From positions 289,613 through 353,612 of the forward strand of contig CALMUP010000008.1 of NCBI GenBank assembly GCA_937872895.1: a stretch of DNA of 64,000 nt, read 5' to 3'. The stretch's first letter is position 1. Each line of letters opens with the position of its first letter. The translations under genes were made by a program, and so were the position numbers. This stretch comes from an uncultured Verrucomicrobiota bacterium (GTDB lineage Bacteria; Verrucomicrobiota; Kiritimatiellia; CAIVKH01). The notes under the pieces are model-generated. The model was not told where the DNA came from and ran no database searches. It saw nothing but the letters and a program-made list of their open reading frames with translations. This document shows positions 13,952 through 25,400 of the stretch, piece by piece.

Positions 13952-15973
13952 ATGATTGCCCCGTTCAACGAAGACGAGAGCGATGCCGAAGTACCGGTGC
14001 GTCCGGAGATACGCGACGAGGTGAACGCCTTTTTCGCGCCGGGCGGACCGCTCGCTTCCGACGCCGCCTTCGGCTATGAGCCGCGGCCGCAGCAGGCGGA
14101 GATGGCCGGGCTGGTCGCGCAGGCCATCGAGCAGGGCACCCACCTCGCCGTCGAGGCCGGCACCGGCGTCGGCAAATCGCTGGCCTACCTGGTCCCGGCG
14201 CTGAAGGCCGCGCTCCAGCTCAACATCCAGGTCGTGGTCTCCACCTACACCATCAGCCTGCAGGAACAGTTGATGAAGAAGGACCTGCCGCTGATCCAAC
14301 GGATCCTCGGCAAGCCGTTCAAGGCGGTGTTGGCCAAGGGCCGTTCGAACTACCTGTGCCTGCGGCGGCTGTCGCGCGCAAAGCGGATGGAGCGCGACCT
14401 GTTCCGCCCCGAGGACATGCTGGAGATCGAACGGATCGAGGCGTGGTCGGACCAGACGCCGGACGGCAGTTTGCAGGGCATGGACTTCCAGCCGTCCCCC
14501 GAGGTCTGGTCCTCGGTGCAGGTCGAGGCCGGCAACTGCATGTGGCAGCGCTGCCCCGAATACCAGCGCTGTTTCTACATGCAGGCGCGCAAGGAAATCC
14601 GCAATGCCCACCTCGTCGTGGTCAACCACTCGCTGTTTTTCGCCGACCTCGCGCTGAAGGGGCAGGGCGCCACCCTGCTGCCCGATTACCGGATCGCCCT
14701 GCTCGACGAGGCCCACCAGCTCGAGAACGTGGCCAGCCAGCACCTTGGCATCCGCCTCTCGCAGGCCGGGGTCGAATACTGGTTGCGGCGGCTGTACTCG
14801 CCCGACGGTTCGCGCGGCCTGCTGGTCGCGCTGCGGCAGGGCCGTGCCGCCCAGTACGTCACGGACATCCGGTTCGCCCTGCAGGAATTCATCGCCGAAC
14901 TGGAGACTTGGGCACAGTACGACACGCTCGGGGCCACGCGGGTGGTTCCCGCCCCGCTCGGCATCCCGACCACCCTGCCGCAACGCATCGCCGCGCTGAC
15001 CGAGGAACTGCGGATCATCCACGACGAGTCCGACAACATCGACGTGCGCGCCGAGCTAAGCGCCGCCCGGCGGCGCGGCGCGGAGATCCGGATGATGATC
15101 GACACCTTCCTCAACCAGGGACTCGAGGACCAGGTGTACTGGCTGGCCCGCGAAGGATCGCGCCGCAAGCAGACCGTGCTGCATTCCGCGCCGATCGAGG
15201 TCGGCCCGCACCTCCAGCGCATGCTGTTCCCGACCGACCGGTCCATCGTCATGACCAGCGCCACCCTTGCCGTCAACAACAGCCTCGACTACTTCACCAA
15301 GCGCATCGGCGCCGAGGGCATCCCGGCCGCCTCGGTCGGATCACCCTTCGACTACCCGCGGCAGATGACCGTGCACATCCCGAAGAACATGCCCGATCCC
15401 GGGGCGGGGGAGGCCTACCTCGCGGCCAGCGCCGAGGCGGTGGTCCGCTACACCGAACGGTCCCGTGCCCGCGCCTTCATCCTCTGCACCAACGCCAAGT
15501 TCATGCGCGACCTGCACGCCCGCACGGTGCGCCCGCTCACCGACGCCGGGTACGCGGTCATGGCCCAGCACGAGGGCCTGCCGCGCCACGCCATGGTCGA
15601 GCGGTTCAAGGAGGAGCCGGCCGGGGTCCTGTTCGGGCTCGACAGCTTCTGGATGGGCGTCGATGTCCGGGGCGAGGCGCTCAGCAACGTCATCATCACC
15701 CGCCTGCCCTTCGCCGTTCCCGACGAACCGGTGGTCAAGGCGCGCATGGACCGGATCACCGAACGGGGCGGCGACCCGTTCAAGGAATACTCCCTGCCCG
15801 AGGCCATCCTCAAGTTCCGCCAGGGGGTGGGGCGGCTCATCCGGTCCGCCACCGACACCGGCATCGTCGTCATCCTCGACCCGCGCATCCACACCAAGTG
15901 GTACGGCCGCTATTTCCTCCGCTCCCTCCCCGACGTCCCGGTCATCTGGGACGAGGAAACCACCGCCCCTTGA
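13952..15973 (+). CDS. dinG: DinG/XPD-family ATP-dependent DNA helicase
   Basis: 673 residues from ATG 13952 with SD GGAGAG at 13941-13946. It is a superfamily 2 iron-sulfur 5'-3' helicase of the DinG/YoaA type, acting on structured DNA or R-loops. Motifs in order: Q-motif-like YEPRPQQAEM, Walker A EAGTGVGKSLAYL (about residue 55), and an Fe-S cluster cysteine set (YLCLRRLS, then NCMWQRCPEYQRCFY). Then come NAHLVVVNHSLFFAD, the DEAH box LLDEAHQLENVA, and C-terminal motifs with FGLDSFWMGVDVRGE and RQGVGRLIRS. No N-terminal exonuclease domain is present, unlike Firmicute DinG. An upstream in-frame extension crosses the 13844-13914 repeat and is not credible. Confidence 0.94.
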   Translation: MIAPFNEDESDAEVPVRPEIRDEVNAFFAPGGPLASDAAFGYEPRPQQAEMAGLVAQAIEQGTHLAVEAGTGVGKSLAYLVPALKAALQLNIQVVVSTYTISLQEQLMKKDLPLIQRILGKPFKAVLAKGRSNYLCLRRLSRAKRMERDLFRPEDMLEIERIEAWSDQTPDGSLQGMDFQPSPEVWSSVQVEAGNCMWQRCPEYQRCFYMQARKEIRNAHLVVVNHSLFFADLALKGQGATLLPDYRIALLDEAHQLENVASQHLGIRLSQAGVEYWLRRLYSPDGSRGLLVALRQGRAAQYVTDIRFALQEFIAELETWAQYDTLGATRVVPAPLGIPTTLPQRIAALTEELRIIHDESDNIDVRAELSAARRRGAEIRMMIDTFLNQGLEDQVYWLAREGSRRKQTVLHSAPIEVGPHLQRMLFPTDRSIVMTSATLAVNNSLDYFTKRIGAEGIPAASVGSPFDYPRQMTVHIPKNMPDPGAGEAYLAASAEAVVRYTERSRARAFILCTNAKFMRDLHARTVRPLTDAGYAVMAQHEGLPRHAMVERFKEEPAGVLFGLDSFWMGVDVRGEALSNVIITRLPFAVPDEPVVKARMDRITERGGDPFKEYSLPEAILKFRQGVGRLIRSATDTGIVVILDPRIHTKWYGRYFLRSLPDVPVIWDEETTAP

Positions 15974-15981
15974 ATGGGTGT

Positions 15982-16010
15982 TTGCTTCAAGCCGGTCGAA
16001 TCCGTATGAT
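15982..16010 (+). promoter_or_regulatory. Promoter of the beta-propeller/TSP3 gene, leaderless geometry
   Basis: -35 TTGCTT (15982-15987), 17-bp spacer, -10 TATGAT (16005-16010), and 6 nt later the GTG start codon at 16017. The predicted first transcribed base is at or next to the GTG. No SD is present. Confidence 0.5.
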
Positions 16011-16016
16011 TACGCG

Positions 16017-18404
16017 GTGATTCGAGGAACTCCATCCGTTTTGCTGCTCGTTGCGTTTATGGGAATAGCTCCTACCCGGGCAGCACTCATACTCCGGACG
16101 ACGGCGATGGCCGTCGATCAAGCGGTCGTGGGAGTCGATTGGTCGCACGATGGTCAGTTTTTGGCATCGGCCAACCTCTTCGAGAGCGGTGGCAACGCCG
16201 TGCATGTGTACCGGTGGATGACCTCGTCGGTATCGTTTGTAAACAGTATCAAGACAACCAACCAGATCGGGAATGCCGTCGCATGGTCACGGAACTCACT
16301 CCATCTGGCCTATGGACTCGAAGGTGGCAACCGTCCTGAATTGGCCATCCATCAGGTCGTGCCGACCAGTGGTGTATTCGCCACCACAAATGTCTTTATC
16401 ACCAACAGTGACGTCACATCCATTGCCTGGCGTCCAGGACTGAATCAATTGGCCTTCGGCATCGGAAGCGGAAGTGGCAATACGGCAGAGGTCCGCATCA
16501 TCAGCCTTACCGGCACCAACCTCGCCTTCCTCCATACCAATAACATAACCGGCAACAATCCGGTTCAGACAAACACGCTGGTCTGGCACCCGGATGGCAA
16601 ACGCTACGCCGTTGCCATGGCAGCCGGAACCACTTACGACATCAACGTGTACTCCAACACGACCGGCAACAGTTATATTTCCGGACCTAGTCTTGAGTTT
16701 GTCGTATCGGCCAGAACGGAAGCGATCGGATGGAATGCTACCGGTTCCCTGTTCGCGGTCGGATTTCGCTCGCTCACGGAGCCAAACCGGTTGCGCGTTT
16801 ACCGGGTCTTGCCCAATCAGACCTTCTCGTTTCTAAGCAATGCCGTCATGGCGGAAACATCCTTGAATGTGTTTGCTCTCGCCTGGGGCACGATCGACAA
16901 CCTCCTGGCGGTGGGGGTGCAAGGGGCATCAACAACCGCCGCGTTGCGGGTTTACCGCGTGGTCAATGAGGGGCTTGGCTCCCTCGAATTGATTTACCAG
17001 GAAATCCTGCCGAACAACAGTGCAGATGTCACATCCCTGGCCTGGTCGAAAGACGGAAAATACCTGGCTGCTGGCATCGAAAATTCCACCTTGAGCGGGA
17101 ATGTTCGTCTGTACGAGCTGCTTTGGTCGGACCTCGCCGTGCGCAAAACCAACAACCCGGCTATTGCGCGACCCGGCAGCAACATCGTGTACACCATCAC
17201 CGTGACCAATGCCGGACCGGACCGGGCTCCGGGTGAAATCCGCGTGGTCGACCTCCTGCCAAACGGGGTCACGCATCAATCCAGTACCAGCACCTACAAT
17301 GGCGTCATGTCCGTTGACGGGCAGGCGATCACCGCGACCTTCACCTCCTTCAACGCCCGTACATCAGCCACGATCACCATTACCGCGTCCGTTGACTCGA
17401 ATCTTCGGACCATCCTGACCAACCGAGTCGCGATCGAAGGATTTTTCGCCGACCCGAATCGAGCCAACAACACCAACCTGCTCCTGACCTATACGGACTT
17501 TGATGGCGATGGCTTCGTGGACGTGCTCGATTTCTGTCCGGAACTGGCTACGCTCACCAACCTGGATAGCGACGGCGACATGATCGGCAACGAGTGCGAT
17601 AATTGCCCGTCGGTAACCAATGCCAGTCAGTCCGACCTGGATTCCGATCTGGTGGGTGATGCCTGTGACAATTGTCCAGTTGTGGCCAACACGGATCAAG
17701 CCGACGCGGACCTGGATGGCATCGGCGATGTTTGCGATGCATGTCCCTTCTTGCCGGGGAATGGCGATGGGATCGATGACGACCTGGACGGCATCGATGA
17801 TGCCTGCGACAACTGCCCCGCCTTGGCCAACAGCAACCAGGTGGACACGGATGGTGACGGCGTGGGAAATGCCTGCGACAATTGCCCCGAGCATGTGAAT
17901 CCCGGGCAGCAGGATGACGACGGGGATGGAATCGGAAACGTCTGTGACGCCTGTCCCCAGAATGTCAATTCCGGTGCCGACTCGGATGGTGACGGGATTG
18001 ATGATGCCTGTGACCCGGATCGTGACGGCGATCTTCTCCCCAATGACTGGGAAATCCTTTACGGATTCAATCCCGACGGAAATGATCTGGTCGATTTCGA
18101 GACGTATCTCGATCCCGACCAGGACGGCTACACAAACCTCGATGAATACATCGCCGGAAGCGACCCCACCGACGCCCAGTCCATGCCCGCCGTGTCCAGC
18201 ATCGCGCACGGCGGCGGGGTGACCGTCGGTTGGTCCAGCCTGACCGGCCGCATCTACGACCTGTATGTCTCCACCAACCTGATGCACCCTTCCTGGTGGC
18301 TGCTAACGGGAGGCGTGGCCGGAACCGGTGGCGAACTGCTGATCACGTCAACCAATCCGGCTTCTCCCTACCACTTCCGTTACGGCGTGAAACTGGCGCC
18401 ATGA
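16017..18404 (+). CDS. Secreted beta-propeller / DUF11 / thrombospondin type-3 repeat protein
   Basis: 795 residues from GTG 16017, chosen because it begins a signal peptide (MIRGTPSVLLLVAFMGIAPTRA). Residues 30-360 are WD40-like propeller blades (VVGVDWSHDGQFLASANLF, AVAWSRNSLHLAYGLE, TSLAWSKDGKYLAAGIE). Residues about 371-480 are a DUF11 repeat domain (DLAVRKTNNPAIARPGSNIV). Residues about 497-685 hold thrombospondin type-3 calcium repeats (DSDGDMIGNECDNCPSVTN and related units) with paired cysteines. A C-terminal module of about 60 residues (TVGWSSLTGRIYDLYVSTNL, W-x-L) resembles the C-terminus of the giant subtilase. It is likely exported and calcium-stabilised; a role in adhesion or matrix is inference. 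It starts the secreted-protein island. Confidence 0.85.
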   Translation: MIRGTPSVLLLVAFMGIAPTRAALILRTTAMAVDQAVVGVDWSHDGQFLASANLFESGGNAVHVYRWMTSSVSFVNSIKTTNQIGNAVAWSRNSLHLAYGLEGGNRPELAIHQVVPTSGVFATTNVFITNSDVTSIAWRPGLNQLAFGIGSGSGNTAEVRIISLTGTNLAFLHTNNITGNNPVQTNTLVWHPDGKRYAVAMAAGTTYDINVYSNTTGNSYISGPSLEFVVSARTEAIGWNATGSLFAVGFRSLTEPNRLRVYRVLPNQTFSFLSNAVMAETSLNVFALAWGTIDNLLAVGVQGASTTAALRVYRVVNEGLGSLELIYQEILPNNSADVTSLAWSKDGKYLAAGIENSTLSGNVRLYELLWSDLAVRKTNNPAIARPGSNIVYTITVTNAGPDRAPGEIRVVDLLPNGVTHQSSTSTYNGVMSVDGQAITATFTSFNARTSATITITASVDSNLRTILTNRVAIEGFFADPNRANNTNLLLTYTDFDGDGFVDVLDFCPELATLTNLDSDGDMIGNECDNCPSVTNASQSDLDSDLVGDACDNCPVVANTDQADADLDGIGDVCDACPFLPGNGDGIDDDLDGIDDACDNCPALANSNQVDTDGDGVGNACDNCPEHVNPGQQDDDGDGIGNVCDACPQNVNSGADSDGDGIDDACDPDRDGDLLPNDWEILYGFNPDGNDLVDFETYLDPDQDGYTNLDEYIAGSDPTDAQSMPAVSSIAHGGGVTVGWSSLTGRIYDLYVSTNLMHPSWWLLTGGVAGTGGELLITSTNPASPYHFRYGVKLAP
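17509..18060 (+). repeat. Thrombospondin type-3 calcium-binding repeats (coding)
   Basis: At the DNA level, units near GATGCCTGTGACAATTGTCC recur at about 17650-18015 (GATGCCTGCGACAACTGCCC, AATGCCTGCGACAATTGCCC and variants), spaced by 36 bp or longer. They encode D-x-D-G-D-G-x-G and C-D-N-C-P motifs. Such near-identical units can recombine, so copy number may vary between strains. Confidence 0.8.
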
Positions 18405-18489
18405 AATCCTTGACTGAAGGAAACCGTCATCGAACATCGCTCGCCGTTCATGGTCTTACCGATCAGCCAACCTTACAGGACACACCTAC

Positions 18490-19224
18490 ATGAACCCATG
18501 GAAACCCCTTGCTCACCTGCTTCTTCTCGCCATCGCCTTCTCCACGGTCCCGGCGCAGGCGGAAACCGACGTTGCGGATGAATTGGCCAGGGTCGATCAA
18601 CGGATCCAGTTTATCGAAGCAAACCTGATCAAGATGCAAGGGGAGCGATTCCGGGCCCGCCATGAGATGGAGTACGGCGACGCCGAACTATCGCCAAAAT
18701 ACCAGGATGCGAAGGCAAGGGAAAAACAGCTCATCGAGAAGCGCAAGCAGGTTGATGTACACCTGCTGGCGACCAACCCAACCGTTGCCACCCTGGAGAC
18801 CAACGTCAAGGAACTCAACGCCCGGTTACGGGAGATGCGACTCCTTGATGATGCCATTGGACGCGAGATATCCTCGGCCGGGAATTCCGGTGATCTAAGC
18901 CGACAGGCCGACTTGGAGGCGGAAAAACAGCAATCCGCCCAAGACATTCGCGCGCTGGAAGGATCGTTGCAGGAAGCGATTGCCGCGCTGACGGAGAAGC
19001 GTCGCACCATCACGGAAGCTGATCCGGAAACCGCACGTCTCGTCCAGGAGCTGATAACCCTGGAGCAGGAACACCAACAAGCCATGGATGAAGTCAAGCG
19101 ATTGGCTGATTCCAGCGATCCCATCAAGGCGCTGGATGCCCAACGCCAGGAATTGGCAACCGAACTGCAGAACCTCCGCACCGAGCGAAAACGACTGCTC
19201 GAATCCACCATCGTTCCGCCATAA
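18490..19224 (+). CDS. Secreted coiled-coil protein of unknown function
   Basis: 244 residues. A signal peptide (MNPWKPLAHLLLLAIAFSTVPAQA) is followed by an almost fully helical, charged protein with heptad-like patterns: VADELARVDQRIQFIEANL, VKELNARLREMRLLDD, DIRALEGSLQEAIAALTEKRRTI and TELQNLRTERKRLL. There are no cysteines after the signal peptide, no lipobox and no domain that I recognise. It lies 85 bp after the TSP3 protein and 198 bp before the giant subtilase, on the same strand. It may be a periplasmic scaffold or chaperone for its neighbours; this is only a guess from position. Confidence 0.75.
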   Translation: MNPWKPLAHLLLLAIAFSTVPAQAETDVADELARVDQRIQFIEANLIKMQGERFRARHEMEYGDAELSPKYQDAKAREKQLIEKRKQVDVHLLATNPTVATLETNVKELNARLREMRLLDDAIGREISSAGNSGDLSRQADLEAEKQQSAQDIRALEGSLQEAIAALTEKRRTITEADPETARLVQELITLEQEHQQAMDEVKRLADSSDPIKALDAQRQELATELQNLRTERKRLLESTIVPP

Positions 19225-19311
19225 CCGGGATCGCGTAAAAATTGTTTTCCCTCTCGCTTTCGCGAATATGAGTAGCGGTTTCTCCGCACTTTATTTGCCC
19301 CGGCAAAACGA

Positions 19312-19339
19312 TTGACGCTTGCCGCCGCGTCCTGATAGT
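19312..19339 (+). promoter_or_regulatory. Probable promoter of the giant subtilase gene
   Basis: -35 TTGACG (19312-19317), 16-bp spacer, -10 GATAGT (19334-19339). This gives a 5' leader of about 75 nt that contains an SD, AAGAGGTG, at 19411-19418. It differs from the leaderless promoters elsewhere in the window. Confidence 0.4.
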
Positions 19340-19422
19340 TTTCCTTAACGCTTTGCACGCCCATGTTTATTATTACGCTAGCTTTGGATTCTCGCCACTA
19401 CTGTCTGCTCAAGAGGTGAACC

Positions 19423-22400
19423 GTGCCATATACAGCCAACGCCCGCCGCCGCTTTGTTTTCACTGCATGTTTCTTGTTCGCGATGGGGTGGGTAGCCGAC
19501 CCGACATGGGCCTCCATTCCTGAATCTTCGGATGCCGAGTCCATTCGGTATTCAACCGGGGAAGATGGTCGCATCACGCTGGTCTCGCACGGCGCGACCT
19601 TGCAGCAAATCACCGCGCGCATCACCGAGCAGACCGGCATCACCTTTGACGTGGATCCACGCATTGCCGCCACTCCGCTTGATCTCCAACTTGAGGTTGA
19701 AAACGTAGAGGCGTTGATCCGTTCGTTGTCCGGCAGCACGGCCATTGTCTTCGAGCGCGGCGAGGATGGCGAAAAACTGCTTTCCGCCCGGATCACGGCA
19801 CAACTCGACGAAGTCCTGCCGGAGGCCCTGCAGCAGGTCTTGGTGCCGCCGCGCGAGGGTGTATCCGCCATCCGCGAGCCCTGGGTGTTGAGCAATGCCG
19901 ATCGTCCCGATGCCTACTGGCAGAACCGCCAGACCCGTGCATTGATGCTCCAGAATGCATGGATCGATACCGAGTCCCTGGTCGAGCAGGGGCAAGCCCT
20001 GGAAGTGCCCGCCGAGTGGGCCGCTGACCCAACCACCGAAAACCACATCGTGCAGTTCTCCGGACTGATTGGTGACGCCGAACGCGCCGCCATCGAGTCC
20101 ACCGGCGCCTCCATTTCGCATTACGTTCCGCACCGCGCCCTGGCCGTGAAGGCCACCGCCGAGCAACTGGCCGCTATTCGCGCCCTCGACACCGTATACC
20201 ATGTCGAACCCTATCACCCGTATTTCAAGCTCAGCCACGATATCGTACGCGCCGTTACCGGCCACGCCGATAGCGATGTGGAATCCCGCATGAAACGCGG
20301 TCACTTCAACATTGTGACCTTTGCCGGTGATGTAGCCCGTGCGGATCTCGAAGCACGCGGATACGCCATCGTCACCGAACAGCCCGCCGGCGACCGGGTT
20401 GTTTACTCGGTAACCGGTCAAGCGTCGGACATCGCCTCGGTCGCTCACCTCGACACCGTGCAGTGGGTTGAAACAACGCCGAAATTGAAGGCGATGAACG
20501 ACCTGGCCAACAAACGGGTGCGCGCCAGATCCTTCAAGGCATTGCTCCCCGGCGTTCAGGGCGAGGGTGTGATCGTCGCGGTGACCGACTCCGGTATCGA
20601 TTTCAACCACCCCGCCTTTGCGGTCAATCCCGCCATTCCGACCTCCACCAACGCCAATACGCGTATCGTTTATTACGACCAACGACCCAGCTTCACCACC
20701 GACGGCGTTCCCGGCGACAACGACGGTCACGGTACCCATGTCTCCGGATCGATCCTCGGTAACGGGGCGCTGTCAGCCTCCGTGGTCAGTGCCCCCGGCT
20801 CCGGCAATCCACCGTTCAATTCCTCCCAGTTCGCCGGTATCGCCCCGAAGGCACGTATCGTCGCCATCGAGGACTTCAACAGCTTTACCGACAACGAACA
20901 GGCCAGTATTTCGTGGACGCGTGGTGCCCGCATCTCGAACAATAGCTGGGGTAACTCGGCCTACGAATACGGCGCGCTTAGCCTGCTGTGGGATACGCTC
21001 GTCCGCGATGCCGTTGCCGACCTGGCCGGTCAGCAGGAACTGATCGCCTTTTTCGCGGCCGGAAATGATGGTAACGGAAACAATGACGGCACGGGTGCCC
21101 TGGCTGGCACCATCGGTCAGCCCGGCAATGCCAAGAATGTCATCACCGTCGGCGCGGTTGAATTGCCCCGCCGGGCCAACAATTTCCCTAACGCGCAGGT
21201 TGAGACCGACACCGACTGGCAGATAGCGTCCTACAGCTCTCGCGGTCCGGTGACCGCAACCGACCGCCGCGTCAAACCCGACATCGTCGCTCCCGGCTCG
21301 TACGTGTTGTCCGTCCAGTCGAAGGACGTGAACACGGATGAACTGATCGATCCTTTCCTGCCCAGCCGCGACTACCGGGCCGGCAACATCAATTCCGGGA
21401 CGAATTACGCCTTTTACAGCGGCACGTCGATGGCGACTCCGATTGCTGCCGGTGCCGGTGCGTTGTTCTATCAGTACTACACGAACACGTTCCAGGCCGC
21501 ACCCAGCCCCGCCATGATGAAGGCCGCGCTGGTCGCCGGTGCCCGCATGATCAACTCGCTCCTGTACGAACTGCCTTCGTATCTCGTCCAATCCAACATC
21601 ATCTACGAGCAGGGGTGGGGATTGGTTGATATCAATCGTTCCGCGTTGGGACCGCGGATTCAGGCTACCGACAAAGTCGTGTTCTTCGACCAGAGCCAGA
21701 ACACCCCGGTCGCCACGGGACAGTACGTCACCCGCCAGGTCACGGTTCAACCCGGCCAGGGCAGCCTGAAGATCGTTCTCGCCTGGACGGATCCCGCCGG
21801 TGCCGGCGGTAATGCCGTCCAACTGATCAACGACCTTGATCTCATCGTCCTCCCGCCCGGCGGCGGCGGTTACCTGGGTAACCGTTTCAGCCGTGACGGC
21901 GTACATTCTTACCGCTATCCGATTCCTGATCCGATCTTCGGTGACGCCTTCAACAACGTGGAAGTCATCACCATCAAGGACCCTCCGACCGGCACCTATT
22001 CCATCCAGGTATTCGGCTACCAGGTTCCCGTCGGTCCGCAGAACTTCGCCATGGTCATCCAGCAGGGTATCGGCATCGAGGGCCGCACCGAAGGTGATTC
22101 GCCCGCCATCGCGCTCGACAACAATGACCAACCGGTGATCGCTTATTCGGACCTCGATGAGGCCGGATTCCGGCAGATTTTCGTCAAGCGCTGGGTGGGT
22201 GAAGCTGGCGATCTTTCGGAAATCGGCGAATGGAAACGCCTGGACGATCAGTGGTTCGGCCTTCGCCGCTCCGCGTCGGACACCGGTGTGAGCTTGTCCA
22301 TCGAGGACGCTCGTCGTCCGTCGATCGCCGTCGGCCCGAGCAACAGCATCTTCGTAGCCTGGGAACATTACGGAAACGGCGGAACCAATATCTACCTCCG

Positions 22401-25400
22401 CAAATGGGATGGTTCACAGTGGACGGAACTCGGTGATTCCGCCCGCAACCTCGGCATCAGCGGCCAGTCGTTGCGCCCGGCATTGCAGCCGGTAGTCCGT
22501 GCCGGCTCCGACGGCCTGCCCGTCGTCGCCTGGCGGCAGAGCACCGGCGGCGGCACCACCCGCGTGTTCGTCGTCAAGTGGAACGGCTCCGCGTGGATCG
22601 GTCTCGACAACAGCCATACCAACGGTGTCGGCAACGGCATCAATGCCAACAATCCGACCTTGACCATCAACAGCTCGGGAAATCCCGTTGTCGCCTGGCA
22701 GGACTCCAGTTCCCTGCAGGTGCATGTCTGGCAGTACAACGGTGCCACCTGGGTCAACCTGGGGAACCAGGGCACCGCCTTGGCCAATCAGCCCGATCTC
22801 GCATCCGGACCTGGCGGTGATTTGTACCTGACCTGGTTGCAGGCACCGTTTGGCACAAACATCAACTCGCAGGTTTTCGCGTTGCGGCGGACTGGCGGGT
22901 CCTGGGTGGATATGGGTGGTTCCTCCATCGTGCCCGGTATCAGCTCGGCCACCGGTGGCGTCTCGCGTCCAGCCGCCCCCAAGATCGCCTATGCCGCCCA
23001 GCCATCACCACGCGTCGTGGTGGCCTGGCTGGCTGGTACGAACAACGCCCATTCCGTTTTGCTCCGTCAGCATAACTTTTCCGGCGGCTGGACCGGGGTA
23101 GGGGGCGCCGGAGACGTGCCGGGTATCGCCCGCCTGCGTGGTTCATCGACCAATCTCGGGTTCGCCCTCAGCTCCAAGGGGGTTCCCAGCGTCGTTTTCG
23201 AAAACAACGAAACGGGCTTGTCGGAAGTCCAGGTTTACCAGCAGGTGCTGGATATCAGCCCGCCGAGTTTTGCCGGTCTGCAATCCGCCGTCGGTGGCAC
23301 CAACAACAATGTGGTGCTCGCCTGGCAACCTGCCATCGATAATTTCTCAACCTCGATCGTCTATCGCATTTACCGTGGCACCTCCGTTTACAACTGCTTT
23401 GACATTCCAATGTGCTCCACGTCGGATGTCTTCGGCAACCTGATCGCCACAGTCACCAATGTGACCTCCTTCACCGTGACCGGAATGAGCAACTACCAGT
23501 TGCGCTGCTATGCCGTGCGTGCCGTGGACGCTTCCGGGTTCGCGGATGCCAACACCGTCATGCAGTATGCTGCGCCCAAGCAGTCGGGAGTGGAATGCGA
23601 TCAGGTTGACTCGGACGGAGATGGCATGCCCGACTGGTGGGAATTCATCCACTTTGGCTCGATCACCGGCGCCGCACCCGGCGCCGATCCGGATGCCGAT
23701 GGCCTCACCAACCTGCAGGAATTCCAAATCGGCACCGACCCGCTGAATGCCGATAGCGATGGCGATGGCCTGACCGATGGGGATGAAGTCAACATCCACC
23801 AGACCAACCCGGCCCGTGCCGATAGCGATGGCGACGGCCTGGATGATGCGTTTGAACTCGCCATCGGTTCGGATCCGCGCCTGGCTGATTCCAACAACAA
23901 CGGCTTGAGCGATGGGGATGTGTATCAACTTGGATACAACAATCCGGCCGCCGCGGTGACCAATCTTGGACGCCTGCTCGTCGAGACCTTCGAATCGACG
24001 TCAACGACCCGCACCAACTGGACCAAGGTGGTCCCGAATGCGTTCCTGCCCCTGAACTACTGGCACCTGTCCACGGCGGAACCCGTCACCCGCTCCAACA
24101 GCATTTTCCTGATCACGGATCGTTCCACCAACACCGCCTACCGGTTTGCCAACGACCTTTCGACGACCAATCCGGCAGCCACCTACAATGGTGGATTGCC
24201 CATCGTCGCCGGCCTCGACAGTCCGCGCATCGATGCAACAGGAGCCGTCAACCTGTTCGTGGCGTGGAAGGAGTTCCATGCCACCGAGCCGAACACGGAC
24301 TTCATGTCGGTCCAGGCCCGCAGCGCCCAGCAGACCAACTGGGTCGTCGTCAGTACCGCCGTGAGCGGCCTGAACAACGGATGGTCGGCACGTACCGCCA
24401 ACCTTACCGCATTTGCTGGCAACACCAACGTGCAGGTTCGTTTCCTGTTCACCGCCAACAGCATCAACAACGACTTTGCCGGCTGGTACATCGACGATGT
24501 GGTGATTTACCAGGGTGTGACCATCTCCGGCTGGGTCCGCAACGTGAACGGCGAAGCGATTGTTGGTGCGGAAATTACCGCCATCGGCCGCGGCGGCGTG
24601 ACCAATGTCATCAACGGACACCGTGTCGTTGCTCCCGGCAAGGTCTTTGGCCGGGCGGTTTCGGCCAATGATGGATCCTATCAGTTGGTCGGCCTCCCCA
24701 TGGGCTCGTACTATGTCAAATCGGACGAGGCGAGCTACCGCTCCGAGTTCTACAACGGCGTGCTGTTCTCGCCCACCTACGGTTTTGGCAACCAGCTGAA
24801 CGCCGGCGTCTTCAGTATCGCCGACGTCGGAGCCAACGGGTACATCAGTCTGGTCAATGCCGGTAGCTCAACCAACGTTCACTTCGAGCTTGAATTGGGC
24901 GAAAGCCGCTCAAGCCTTGGCGTCGCGCATACCGGAGCCGGAACGAACCGGTTCCCGGTCAACGTGAATGGCCGCACGGCTCGCATCTGGAACGGATCAA
25001 CCAATACGCCGGCATTCATCAACTACCAGACCGCAACCAATTTCAACATCGCCATCAACCACCCCGACTGGCTTACCAACGCGGTCGCACCGACGTACTT
25101 CTCCGCCGTCAGCCCCGGTCCGCATCAGGTCGGCGTCACCACGAACAACAGCCGTTTGACCCGTCCGCTGGTTGAAGTGCGCGAAGGCGAATACACCTCA
25201 GTAAACATCGTGACCAACAACGGTCAGGGTTTCGTGTACGTGGCCTCCCTCGATGGGATTCGGCACCCGATCTACCTGAACGGGATTCCCACCGGTTCCA
25301 ATGCCCCGGCCCTGCTGAAGGTTCAGGCTGGCGAACATATGGTCAGCCTTGTTCCCGCCAACAACAAGAAGATCGCGCCCCAATATGTTCAGGTCCCGGT

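Noticed and set aside
17509-18060. Possible CRISPR-like array
   Set aside because: Repeats are in frame, vary in length, and encode calcium-binding motifs. No constant repeat with unique spacers and no cas genes are present.
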